This document shows positions 8,184 through 16,838 of a DNA stretch of 21,169 nt, one piece after another. The number at the start of each line of letters is the position of its first letter. Position 1 is the stretch's first letter. This DNA comes from JBBAFM01 sp041655415 (GTDB taxonomy: Bacteria > Bacillota > Clostridia > Peptostreptococcales > JAAYPU01). The notes under the pieces were generated by a model, which was given only the letters and a program-made list of their open reading frames with translations, ran no database searches and had not been told where the DNA came from. A program made the translations under genes and the position numbers. The DNA is taken from contig CAYSBC010000035.1 in assembly GCA_964429195.1 (NCBI GenBank), forward strand, positions 1-21,169, given 5' to 3'.

Positions 8184-10517
8184 TCACTCACCTGGCGTCG
8201 TTGTCATCAGTGAGAACAATTTTGTATGCTTAGGGAATGAATCTTCAAATGGCACGATACTTCCGGCATACTTAAGTAATCCGATTCCAGCCTTTTCGTT
8301 GTCAGTTATATGAGATAGCTGAGCTTCACTTATATTAATCAAGTTAGCCAGTTCAATCCTATCCGTTGGCGCTTGGTTCATCATAAGAAGGAACTCACTG
8401 TTTGCAAGCATCGTCCGTGCTGTGTGAGAAACAAGAAGATCGCTAACGTTCTGAGTAATACCAGTCGCACATGCTCCGTATTTTCGGACCCGTTTCCATA
8501 GCTCAAAAAGGAAGTTGCTTGAGTACTCATTCTGGAAAAGCAAATATATCTCATCGATGAAGATAAAAGTACTGCGCTTTTTTGCTCTGTTCTCGGTGAT
8601 TCGATTAAATATATTATCCAGAACAACGAGCATACCTATCGTTCTAAGCTGCTTACCCAAATCCTTTATATCGTAAACAATATACTGACTGTTTACATTA
8701 ACGTTAGTCTGCCTTGCAAAGGTATCAAGGCTGCCATCGGTAAACAACTCAATAGCTAGAGCAACTTCACGAGCTTCCGGCTCATCCTGACGCAGCAGTT
8801 CTTGCCTGAATTCTTTTAAAGTCGGCGGCGTTCCAGTAAATCCGTTAGTTATATATTCTCTGTAAACATTAGCTGTGCATCGGTCAATTATGCTCTTTTC
8901 TTTTGCATTAAGCTTGCCGGTGCCGACAAGCTGCTCCACAAGAGAGAGTATAAACTCGCTTTTAAGAATTATCGGATTTTCGTCATCGCCATAACCTTCA
9001 CTCATCGCCATTGCGTTGATGTGATTTCTGCTTCCGGCTGATATATGGATAACCTCACCGCCCATAGAAAGAAAGAGGTTCCCATACTCTCTCTCCGGGT
9101 CGATTACGATAATATCCACATCATCACGAAGCATGAGCGCCGTCATCTCTTCCTTTGCTTTAAACGACTTGCCGCTGCCTGAAACGCCAAGAATAAAACC
9201 ATTGGCATTCAGGAGCTTTCGCCTATCAGCAAGAATCAAGTTTTTAGATATGACATTGATACCGTAATAGATACCGCTTTCGTCTTGAATATCCATAGTG
9301 TTGAACGGCATTAGAACAGCCGTGCTTTCAGTAGTCAATGTACGCCACTTGAACGGCAGCTTGTGCATACCAAATGGAAGCACAGTATATAATCCCTCTG
9401 TCTGCTGGTAAGTCAAAGACGTGAACTGGCAGATATGCTTTCTTCCGATAGATAATATGCTTTCCGTATCCTCATCTAGTTCTTCAAGACTGTCTGAAAT
9501 GATAACAATGGTTACCGTTGCAAACAACATACGCTGGTCTCTTGACGTAAGGTCATCCATAAATTCATGTAATTCTTTGCTTCGCTGTTCGAGGTCATAC
9601 GGAATATCCGCTGTAAAGTTACCGTTGTTTGTTTGTTTTCTAGTGAATCTCGCTTTGTCGGTTTCAGTACCGAGTATAAGCTTATTAATGATTTTAACCG
9701 CTTCATCTGTAGGAATTGGTAACATGTCGATAGACATCATCATATTCTTTGGCAAATCCATGAATTCTGTTATCATACTGTCCTTTATGAACGATGCAAA
9801 TTCACGCATGTAGAAAGTACGGCAATATTTATCGCCTATTTTAATATAGTTTTTATCAAATTCCATGCTATCCGGGCAAATATAATCCCTGAAATCATGC
9901 CCTTTGCGTATGGTCTGCTTTAAGTCAAAGTGATAATAAATCTCTTCGCCTAACCTATAGAAGTCGTGGAATATGCGCAAACGTTCTCCAGCGTCCAATT
10001 CCAGCGTTCTGCTGGACAGCTTGGACATATGTGAGGATATATCCGTTGTAAGCCTAGAAAACAGCGCTCTGGCTTCAAGCACATTCTTCTTTGCTGAGGA
10101 AACAGTGATGTATTTCTCCTGAACCATGGAATTGCTGGATTTTGTCGCCTTGTCCAATAGCATTTCGTTATACTCTCGCCTATACTTATCCAAAAAGTTA
10201 TCCTTTTCGGGAAGCAGTATACGCTGCTCAAAGTCCTTTTTGTTTAACCGTCGGTTATTGATTGTAATCTTGGTTACAGCCTCACTGTCAATGCTGTTAA
10301 TCAAATCACAGTATTTCAAGAACATATCCATTTGGTCGTCTTTGGATGCTACTCGATAGTTTATATCCGTGAATCGCATGGTTTTCGAGAAATTATTGCC
10401 CACTTTAAAAATACCATCCTCATACACTTTTGTGATGGGGATGGCTTGCTGTACGCTTTTTGGAATTTTCAACCCTTCTTTTTCTGCTTGCCTTATCTTT
10501 CTGAACGTGTTAGACAT
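8184..10517 (-). CDS. virB4: VirB4/TraE-type conjugation ATPase
   Basis: This 777-residue cytoplasmic ATPase powers pilus assembly and substrate transfer in the type IV secretion machine. Walker A (GVSGSGKS) lies near residue 444 and Walker B (FIFIDEIYLLF) near 654. The N-terminal 400 residues match the VirB4/CagE domain, with an EKDNFLDKYRREYNEML stretch, and the C-terminal third carries the RecA-like ATPase with a TGITQNVSDLL segment. Its length is normal for Gram-positive conjugative elements. The ATG at 10517 overlaps the PrgI stop by 8 bp, with GGAGGT about ten bases upstream. It is the last recognised conjugation gene before a hairpin; the usual following NlpC/P60 gene is replaced by the defence operon. 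Confidence 0.95.
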   Translation of the reverse strand: MSNTFRKIRQAEKEGLKIPKSVQQAIPITKVYEDGIFKVGNNFSKTMRFTDINYRVASKDDQMDMFLKYCDLINSIDSEAVTKITINNRRLNKKDFEQRILLPEKDNFLDKYRREYNEMLLDKATKSSNSMVQEKYITVSSAKKNVLEARALFSRLTTDISSHMSKLSSRTLELDAGERLRIFHDFYRLGEEIYYHFDLKQTIRKGHDFRDYICPDSMEFDKNYIKIGDKYCRTFYMREFASFIKDSMITEFMDLPKNMMMSIDMLPIPTDEAVKIINKLILGTETDKARFTRKQTNNGNFTADIPYDLEQRSKELHEFMDDLTSRDQRMLFATVTIVIISDSLEELDEDTESILSIGRKHICQFTSLTYQQTEGLYTVLPFGMHKLPFKWRTLTTESTAVLMPFNTMDIQDESGIYYGINVISKNLILADRRKLLNANGFILGVSGSGKSFKAKEEMTALMLRDDVDIIVIDPEREYGNLFLSMGGEVIHISAGSRNHINAMAMSEGYGDDENPIILKSEFILSLVEQLVGTGKLNAKEKSIIDRCTANVYREYITNGFTGTPPTLKEFRQELLRQDEPEAREVALAIELFTDGSLDTFARQTNVNVNSQYIVYDIKDLGKQLRTIGMLVVLDNIFNRITENRAKKRSTFIFIDEIYLLFQNEYSSNFLFELWKRVRKYGACATGITQNVSDLLVSHTARTMLANSEFLLMMNQAPTDRIELANLINISEAQLSHITDNEKAGIGLLKYAGSIVPFEDSFPKHTKLFSLMTTTPGE

Positions 10518-10920
10518 CTTTTCGTATACCTCCGATTCCTTTTATTGAATTACGATACTTTTTGACTTGTAACTGTTTAAATTCTTTTTCTGTTTTGTGC
10601 TGCTTGTATGCAATGAACATATAGTTATCGCTTTTGAAATAAAGCTGCTTTGGCATAAGCCATTCAGATTTTATCCATGCCAAAATGAAATATTCCAATG
10701 TCATTTCGTGATATGTTAAAAATCCAATCAACGCAACAGGCAGTGCGACTATAATGCATACCCAAGAAACACCTTCATTCCCTAGATATTGACGTAGTCC
10801 GAAATACGCTAGTATAGCTATTCCAACTGCAACTGCACTACAAAAAAACTGCCTCATTGACAGTCCGAAGAAAATTGATTCTTTATATTTTCTTACCTCT
10901 CGTGGTATTTTAATTTCCAC
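10510..10920 (-). CDS. PrgI family conjugation membrane protein
   Basis: The 136-residue protein starts with EIKIPREVRKYKESIFFGLS, the family signature, followed by two membrane segments at about residues 26-44 and 53-70. A basic cytosolic tail completes it. PrgI-type proteins act as small inner-membrane partners of VirB4, comparable to VirB3, and the gene here directly precedes virB4 with an 8-bp overlap. The start is a GTG at 10920, chosen because AGGAGGG stands seven bases upstream and no ATG fits the N-terminal signature. Membrane topology is read from hydrophobicity only. Confidence 0.85.
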   Translation of the reverse strand: MEIKIPREVRKYKESIFFGLSMRQFFCSAVAVGIAILAYFGLRQYLGNEGVSWVCIIVALPVALIGFLTYHEMTLEYFILAWIKSEWLMPKQLYFKSDNYMFIAYKQHKTEKEFKQLQVKKYRNSIKGIGGIRKDV

Positions 10921-10956
10921 ATTTAATCCCTCCTGTTAAAGTGTATAAATTATGCT

Positions 10957-11778
10957 TTAAAGTCCGAGCATCTCCTTGACGATTCTATCTGACATTTTCA
11001 CTGTGCCTACTAAAACGAGCAAATTAAAGACGAGTTCTCCCATGTACGCCCAAACGATTTTACTCGCCGACATGCTCATATCTACGTTCGGGGGCGATGC
11101 GGCAAAGACAGAAAATATCACACACGCCAGCACAATAATTGCACCTTCCAGGCAGACTCCTGCATAGCTTTTAACGAACGCTTTACCAATTGACGATATT
11201 CCTTCTCCTGCAAAACTGGATAACGGTATCGGCGCTATAGCGGTATAAAGATAGAGTTTAAAGAAGCGTCCATATACCGTCATTAGCATCATAAAGGAAA
11301 GTATAATTATAAATAATGATCCAAGCAGGCTCACCGCCCATATTGGAATGCTTGCGAAAAACCCTAGCCCGTTTATTGCATCAACCATTTCGCTCGGCAA
11401 TGTTGCTTCTGATGCAATCCCGACACTGCCCCCTGCTGTTTGTACGATTCCTTGTGTTATTGAAAAAATACTTGTTAAAATCTCCATTCCCCAAGTAACC
11501 GCAGCTTTAGCAAGTGCAAAACGTATAAACAGCCTGAGCGCAACTTCAGGCCTTTTAATTTCCTGTAAGTTGGTTGTTGATTTTACCATGCCGACGACAA
11601 AGAACAACACTAACAGCGCATATCCAATCGCCTGCAGAGCGCCATTGATACCAACGATCACATCCCAAATACCACCGCCACGAAAGTTTTGCGGAGATTG
11701 AGTTAGCAATCCCCATATCTCCGCTAATTTTTCGTTCCATGTTTGCAGAGCATTTTCAAGGTTATCTAATATCCCCAA
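10957..11778 (-). CDS. VirB6/TrbL-like channel membrane protein
   Basis: The 273-residue protein has five to six hydrophobic segments, for example LLVLFFVVGMV near 60, a LLGSLFIIILSFMMLM segment near 160, and LEGAIIVLACVIFSVF near 215. The IAPIPLSSFAGEG motif near 190 is characteristic of the CD0411/VirB6-like proteins of Tn1549-type elements. It likely forms part of the inner-membrane channel for DNA transfer. The start is a TTG at 11778, supported by GGGAGGTG about eight bases upstream; no in-frame ATG occurs before residue 100. It follows the pilin gene after 79 bp containing a strong stem-loop, and precedes PrgI by 36 bp. Confidence 0.85.
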   Translation of the reverse strand: MGILDNLENALQTWNEKLAEIWGLLTQSPQNFRGGGIWDVIVGINGALQAIGYALLVLFFVVGMVKSTTNLQEIKRPEVALRLFIRFALAKAAVTWGMEILTSIFSITQGIVQTAGGSVGIASEATLPSEMVDAINGLGFFASIPIWAVSLLGSLFIIILSFMMLMTVYGRFFKLYLYTAIAPIPLSSFAGEGISSIGKAFVKSYAGVCLEGAIIVLACVIFSVFAASPPNVDMSMSASKIVWAYMGELVFNLLVLVGTVKMSDRIVKEMLGL

Positions 11779-11800
11779 ATTTCTTTCACCTCCCAGTGAT

Positions 11801-11846
11801 GAACAAGGAACCCTCTTTATCTATTGAACCGGAGGGTTTCTTGTTC
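11801..11846. repeat. Long intergenic stem-loop between pilin and VirB6-like genes
   Basis: Arms 11801-11815 and 11832-11846 are 15 bases each and complementary at 14 positions, around a 16-base loop. It lies in the 79-bp gap between the Maff2 and VirB6-like genes and is not followed by a T-run, so it is not a standard terminator. On the operon transcript the single mismatch is A-C. A likely role is stabilising the upstream pilin message or limiting read-through, which is inference. Confidence 0.6.
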
Positions 11847-11857
11847 AGTTCCATCCT

Positions 11858-12166
11858 TCAGCCTCCTGTGATAAGCGTCAATATTTCTTTAGCAAACATT
11901 ATCACAACACCGCCGAAGAAAGTAAGAAATCCATTTGACCTTTGACTTGGGTCGTGCGACTTTAAACTCATACCTATCTGGACGATACCAAAGCCAACAA
12001 GTATTACTCCAATCGCACGTATCATACCGAAAATAAAATCTGACAAATTGCTTACAACTTGCAGCGGATCTTCGTTAGCAGCAAATGCGGTGGTCGAAGT
12101 CAATAAAAAAACTGCCATTACGGCAGCTGCAATAAGAATACGTTTTGTTCTTTTTTTGAGTTTCAT
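11858..12166 (-). CDS. Maff2 family / VirB2-like pilin subunit
   Basis: The 102-residue protein has a basic start, a hydrophobic core, and a signal peptidase-like site after TTAFA near residue 30. Two further membrane segments follow at about 40-62 and 80-98, joined by a short polar loop (SHDPSQRSNG). This is the layout of VirB2/TrbC pilins, and the sequence matches the Maff2 group of Firmicute conjugative elements. It probably builds the surface fibre or channel lining. The ATG at 12166 has AAAGGAA eight bases upstream. The gene sits 17 bp after virD4, and a strong stem-loop downstream may raise its expression over its neighbours. Confidence 0.85.
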   Translation of the reverse strand: MKLKKRTKRILIAAAVMAVFLLTSTTAFAANEDPLQVVSNLSDFIFGMIRAIGVILVGFGIVQIGMSLKSHDPSQRSNGFLTFFGGVVIMFAKEILTLITGG

Positions 12167-12183
12167 AATAAATATTCCTTTCT

Positions 12184-13932
12184 TTATTCCAAAATTATAT
12201 AGTGATGTGCATTTTCAAAGTCGAACTCTTTGAACGGTTTTGTTTCAACATTCCTATGCACATGGATATATGGTGAGCCTTTCCCGTTTGTCGTTAAATA
12301 ATTGTTCCTGTGCTTGTCTATCTCATATTTCTTATCCCATACCGGCTTAGCTCCCCGTATGAAAAGCAATCCGTAATCGTTATCCACCTCCCTGATTTCA
12401 TTAGGCAGTAAAAGTTCCCTTCCGATGATTTGTTTGTTTGTTGAGTATGAACCGTTTCGGCCTTTGTTGTGTCCATAAGAACGTGATTCTATAGTGGCTT
12501 TACCGAGCATTTTTGAAATGTACTCATGCGTGCTTTGCTCGTTACCGCCCAAAAACAGCATACTGTCACAGTTGCCGCTCACTGTCTCCCATAAGTGATT
12601 GTCGCCTTTAAACATGCTTTTGAGCTGAGCTAAGTTCTGAACGATAATAGAAGCGGAAATCCCTCTTGAACGCATTGTGGCAAGGCACTTATCAAACTCC
12701 TCTGGCAATGCGACGTTTGGAAATTCATCAAGCATAAAATGCACATGGCAAGGCAATCTTCCGTCATGCTTATGATCTGCCTCATAATACAGCACCTGAA
12801 AAATCTGCGTATAAAGGAGACCAATTAGAAAATTGAATGTCGTGTCGTTATCGGGTATGACCGCAAATAACGCTGTCTTTCTATTACCGAGACTCGCTAC
12901 ATCCAGTTCGTCATCGCTGGTAATATTCCTGATTTGCTCAAGGTTAAAAGCCGCCAATCTTACTGCACATGATATTAAAATAGACTTCGCTGTTTTGCCG
13001 GCAGCCTGCTTAAATACCGCATATTGTCGGACTGCAATAGAGTTTGGTTTTTCAGTTTCAAGTGCCATAAACAACAGATCTAGCGGGCTTACATGCTGTT
13101 CATCATTTTCACTTGCGCTGCCGTGCTCTATCATGGTCATGACCATCCCAAAGTTCTGCTCCTCAGGCGGCGCTTCATTCAGCAGGTAAAACATAAGCGC
13201 CTGAAGCAATGCCGTTTCACTTTTCTCCCAGAACGGCTCACTTTGTACCGCAGTTTTAGGTGTTGTATTGCGTATCAGGTTATTAATGAGCTTAATCACA
13301 TCCTTTTCGTCGTTAATATATTTGAATGGATTGTAATGATTGGACTTTTCAAAGTTAATCAAATCCACAACCTTTATGTCATATCCTTCTTTGATAAGAA
13401 GGTTGCCGACTGTTCTCAAGATTTCAGCTTTTGGGTCGGTAATAACAAATGAGCTGTTACACTGCATAATATTAGGCAGTGCATATCCTCTAGTTTTTCC
13501 TGCACCGGAACCGCCAATCACGAGCGTGTTCAAATTACGCTTATGCTTATATCCATCCAATCCCAACCGAACATGTTTTGTGAACAACCTGTCAGTATTT
13601 TTATCCTGTGAAAACTGTTTGCATACTGCTTTAGGACTTCCCCAGGAAGCGCTGCCGTGTTCTTCGCCCATTCTGCGCTTTGCATAACTTGAATAATATG
13701 CGGCTATGCCAATAGCGTATATAAGGCTGAACACAAGAACAAAGTCCAGCGTATATTCATTTATTTGGAACACCGTTGGATTTTCAAGTGCTTTGGTTAA
13801 CTCCGGTATAAGCTCTAAGATTGATACACCGCTTTGATAGTTTGAAGCAAGCAGTATCGCCAGCCAAACTACAGGAACATATAAAAAAAGCCACATCAGG
13901 GTGGCTAATAATTTGTTCTGCGGTTTTTTCAT
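12184..13932 (-). CDS. virD4: VirD4/TraG-type coupling ATPase
   Basis: The 582-residue coupling protein brings the relaxase-DNA complex to the secretion channel. Two N-terminal membrane segments occur at about 8-30 and 60-82. Walker A (GGSGAGKT) is near residue 140 and Walker B (FMLDEFPNV) near 400. A SIIVQNLAQLKSMF segment and the QSTHEYISKMLG region are typical of TraG/TraD. Length and order are standard. The ATG at 13932 overlaps the preceding gene stop in the ATGA form. The C-terminal tail (HHYIILE) shows no recognised motif. Confidence 0.95.
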   Translation of the reverse strand: MKKPQNKLLATLMWLFLYVPVVWLAILLASNYQSGVSILELIPELTKALENPTVFQINEYTLDFVLVFSLIYAIGIAAYYSSYAKRRMGEEHGSASWGSPKAVCKQFSQDKNTDRLFTKHVRLGLDGYKHKRNLNTLVIGGSGAGKTRGYALPNIMQCNSSFVITDPKAEILRTVGNLLIKEGYDIKVVDLINFEKSNHYNPFKYINDEKDVIKLINNLIRNTTPKTAVQSEPFWEKSETALLQALMFYLLNEAPPEEQNFGMVMTMIEHGSASENDEQHVSPLDLLFMALETEKPNSIAVRQYAVFKQAAGKTAKSILISCAVRLAAFNLEQIRNITSDDELDVASLGNRKTALFAVIPDNDTTFNFLIGLLYTQIFQVLYYEADHKHDGRLPCHVHFMLDEFPNVALPEEFDKCLATMRSRGISASIIVQNLAQLKSMFKGDNHLWETVSGNCDSMLFLGGNEQSTHEYISKMLGKATIESRSYGHNKGRNGSYSTNKQIIGRELLLPNEIREVDNDYGLLFIRGAKPVWDKKYEIDKHRNNYLTTNGKGSPYIHVHRNVETKPFKEFDFENAHHYIILE

Positions 13933-14276
13933 CGCTCCAAGCCCTTTTCATTTGACTTATACTTAAGTACCGTAGCCGGTTCAAATTCGGATTTATGATG
14001 CCAGTTTCCATTGACTTTTATATTAGATTCACCGTCAATATCCTCAATAGTAAATGCACCATGTTCGGACTGGAATTTTCCGCCCTTTGAAATCTGGTTT
14101 TGGTTTTCACCGTCAAATAAGCTGATAACCTTATCACTTTTCTTATGTAGCGTTACCCGTCCTAATACATTGTCAATTTGTCGGTCAATCTCACTAGTGT
14201 CCTGCTGGTTTCTAACGAGTTCCTTTCGCTCTCCATATAAATCTTTGATTGCTGCTTCCTGCATTTGACCGTCCAT
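13929..14276 (-). CDS. Small conserved-looking conjugation operon protein, unknown
   Basis: I do not recognise this 115-residue hydrophilic protein. It begins with a charged helical region (about 1-45, with an EIDRQID stretch) and ends in a likely beta-rich part with SLFDGE, EHGAFTIEDIDGESNI and a HHKSEFEPA segment. It has no signal peptide or membrane segment. The ATG at 14276 has AAAGGAG seven bases upstream and lies one base after the stop of the PcfB-like gene; the longer frame to 14324 would begin inside that gene. Its stop overlaps the virD4 start. Coupling to both suggests an accessory role at the coupling-protein step. Confidence 0.75.
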   Translation of the reverse strand: MDGQMQEAAIKDLYGERKELVRNQQDTSEIDRQIDNVLGRVTLHKKSDKVISLFDGENQNQISKGGKFQSEHGAFTIEDIDGESNIKVNGNWHHKSEFEPATVLKYKSNEKGLER

Positions 14277-14277
14277 C

Positions 14278-15660
14278 TCACCGCTCCTTTCCTTTACCTG
14301 CTTTGGGCATCCGCTGCTTTTCACCGGTTTTATAGGTGTTTCTTTCGATTGCCTGCTTATGCACTTTTAAATCTTTCTTGACGGAAGGATTATCTTTCGA
14401 TTTGAACTGTTCCAGATTGTTTTCAGCTTTTTTGATCTCTGCACTTGCTGCCGAAACAGCCGTATCAACAAGTTCTCCGACATCTTTGCCATCAAGTCCG
14501 TTAATAGGGTCTGGGATACAATCAAAACGAAAATCACTGGTATCAACTCCGTATTTTATTGCCATAGAATACGCTACACTTTCAGCAAGAAAACGAGTAT
14601 TAGCTCTGTCATATTCCGCTCCTTGCATCGAATGCGCTTTTGCATATTGCGTTTCTCTGCACAATGCTTTATATACTTCACTGTCAGTAATATCATTTCG
14701 GATATATATTTTCTTGTCTTCCGTACTATAGAAACTATCCGTTTCTAAATCGCTCTTAACTTCGACCGGAACCGGCGACGAAGCTTTTAACCGTTCAATC
14801 TCTGATTTCATTTCCGGCGAATTGTCTTCAAGAACCACAGAATAGCTTGATCTCGAAATATTCCTGCCATAAGTTTCAGAAATATCATATACTTTCGCAT
14901 CGATGAAATTGCCGGTACGGTTTCTGTTTTCATATTCGGGCATCGTAATAAGGATACCTTTCGCTCCTTGTTTGGGGTAGCGTCCCAGCTCACGCCATTT
15001 AGTTTTGCTCATAACCGCAGAGGCGTTCGGATTCTGCTCAAATATACGCTGCTTATTCCCCTGAGAATATGCGTATAGCTGACTGTTAAATGCAAGGTAC
15101 GCTTTCCATTTCTCCGGTGAAAGATTATCAAAATGACCGTTATTTATTTCTTTAACGATATTTTGGATATCAGCCCTTTCGTGCTTTGAGCTGGATTTTT
15201 GCGTATTGGAGCTTGTCCGCTGCGGACTTCCTTTTTTTGGTTCTTCCTGTGCCTTCGTTTGTTCTTCTTTAGCAGGTTCGTGCGAAAGCTGGTTATAATC
15301 CATCCTTCCAAGCACATGATTGACCTTAGATATATCCTCTTTCTTGATGAATATATCCACAAATCCGTCATCAGCACGGGTATCTTTTATTGCTGAAAAC
15401 AAAACACCATACTTGGTTGCCTGTACTTTGAAATCTTTTAGGTCTTCTTCAGCAAGCCTGAATATCTGAAGCTCCTTTCCGCTTTTTAAAAGCTTATTCA
15501 GGTTCGTTGCACCTTTAACCTTTTTCTCGCCGTTATAATGGGCGTAAAGCGCAGTTGCAAGGTTTTTAGCACCACTTCCGCTCAACCTGACCATTACTTC
15601 AATACCGTCAATCAAAAATTTTACAACTCTGTCTGTGGCATCACCGCTTACTTGGCTCAT
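14278..15660 (-). CDS. PcfB (DUF3801) fused to an ArdC/LtrC-like degenerate zincin
   Basis: Residues 1-130 match PcfB/DUF3801, an accessory factor that helps dock relaxase complexes on the coupling protein. A polar linker (about 130-165) leads to a C-terminal ArdC/LtrC-like part. That part has an ssDNA-binding-type N-domain (NNGHFDNLSPEKWKAYLAF) and a metallopeptidase-like region near 335-380. Where an active zincin would have HExxH the sequence reads RETQY, while the following AESVAY helix is kept, so protease activity is unlikely. The protein has 460 residues. The ATG at 15660 has GAGGAG seven bases upstream and overlaps the relaxase stop by 20 bp. A role in protecting or presenting transferred DNA is inference. 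Confidence 0.82.
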   Translation of the reverse strand: MSQVSGDATDRVVKFLIDGIEVMVRLSGSGAKNLATALYAHYNGEKKVKGATNLNKLLKSGKELQIFRLAEEDLKDFKVQATKYGVLFSAIKDTRADDGFVDIFIKKEDISKVNHVLGRMDYNQLSHEPAKEEQTKAQEEPKKGSPQRTSSNTQKSSSKHERADIQNIVKEINNGHFDNLSPEKWKAYLAFNSQLYAYSQGNKQRIFEQNPNASAVMSKTKWRELGRYPKQGAKGILITMPEYENRNRTGNFIDAKVYDISETYGRNISRSSYSVVLEDNSPEMKSEIERLKASSPVPVEVKSDLETDSFYSTEDKKIYIRNDITDSEVYKALCRETQYAKAHSMQGAEYDRANTRFLAESVAYSMAIKYGVDTSDFRFDCIPDPINGLDGKDVGELVDTAVSAASAEIKKAENNLEQFKSKDNPSVKKDLKVHKQAIERNTYKTGEKQRMPKAGKGKER

Positions 15661-16737
15661 GTTGTTTCTCCTCTCTCTGTTTTGTTACTTCCCGCTGTTG
15701 TTCCACTTGCCGGATTTTCTTTTCTATCTGCTCATTTTCCGCAAGTGCGTTGTTACACATGCGAATTTCATATCTAAAATGGCGTATGTGATTTGCGTTC
15801 CGAGCGATAATTTCTGTAATATCGCTCTTCTCTTTTTCCAGTTCATTTAACTGTTGTTCCGTTTTATATCCTGCTGACTTTAAAACTTCTAAAGCTTCAA
15901 GATAATCGTTATGCTCTTTTTTCATCTCAGTATAGCCTTCCAGAAAAAGCTGATGCGGCTTTTCAAGCGTTCTGACAATAGTCAGAGCTTTATACAGCTT
16001 TTCTTTCTTGCTTGAAATGTTTTTGCTTTTCATTTGGTCTTCTTTTAACATATCGATAGTCTGATAGCACTTTGCCTTGTAGTCTTTAACTTGTTCAACA
16101 GTATCGAGATTCCGGTCAGTTATGAACTGGTATATTTTCGTCATCCGTTCAAATCTCAATAAGTCCTCCTTTAACACAAAAGCTGCCCTGTCAGGCAGCT
16201 CGTTCTTTTTTACTAGACCCATGAGGTATAGGTAGTGGGCATACAATGCTTTGATACCTTTTACCTTGCCTCTGGGATATAGGCTGTTTTGCTTTCGTTT
16301 TGCGTAGTTCTTCACCTCGCTTAATTCCAGTTTTAAGTCTTTGCCTTCAATCCGGTTCCTTATATTATCCTCGCTGTACTCTTCACCCAGCTTACATCCT
16401 CTCGAAAATCGTTCTTTACCATATGGGCGGAAAGATAAGTATTTCCCTTGCTTAATTTCATAACCTTTATGCTCCATCAGGATGAGAAAGTTACCATAGC
16501 TATAAGCCAGCTTTATACAGTCATCTATATCGGCACGGATTATGGTTTGCCATGATATTCTTTGGTTTTGGCGAGCAAGCCATTCGATGTATGTAAGAGA
16601 CTTTTTATTTTTACTTGGCTCAATGATTGACAAGCCGTATTTTCTACAGACATCATCAGAGGCTTTCTTTATACCGTCATAAAAGTCAGATTGACTATCC
16701 CTATATTTGCTGCCGTCAAGATAAGACACAGAATTAA
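15641..16737 (-). CDS. Relaxase, 3' exon (residues 131-495)
   Basis: This is the downstream exon of the relaxase split by the group II intron. It starts with TT, which completes the GTT valine codon 131 begun by exon 1, and continues in frame with NSVSYLDGSKYRDS, the normal sequence after the histidine motif in this family. The rest includes a charged region around YIEWLARQNQRISW and a long basic coiled-coil-rich tail (about 330-495) ending in QHEPSKR. Combined exon length is 1488 nt, an exact multiple of three, giving 495 residues. The stop overlaps the PcfB start by 20 bp. The unspliced frame runs on into the intron as far as 16888, but that part is intron sequence. Confidence 0.88.
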
Positions 16738-16833
16738 GTAGGCTAAGTACCCAGCGCCTTACCGTATTACTACAGTAGGTTTCCGGGCACTCGCCCCGCG
16801 AACCGGACTTGCAACTCTCGAAGCATCCGGCTC
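16738..16833 (-). ncRNA. Group II intron domains V and VI
   Basis: Domain V is 16800-16833. It is 34 nt long, starts GAGCCGG with the catalytic AGC triad, has a short tetraloop-like tip, and closes with CCGGTTC. Domain VI follows. Its upper stem pairs GTGCCCGG with CTGGGTAC (two G-U pairs), its basal stem pairs GGGC with GCCT, and the branch-point A is left in the internal loop at 16744. The sequence therefore shows an intact ribozyme core capable of lariat formation. Confidence 0.88.
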
Positions 16834-16838
16834 TCCCC

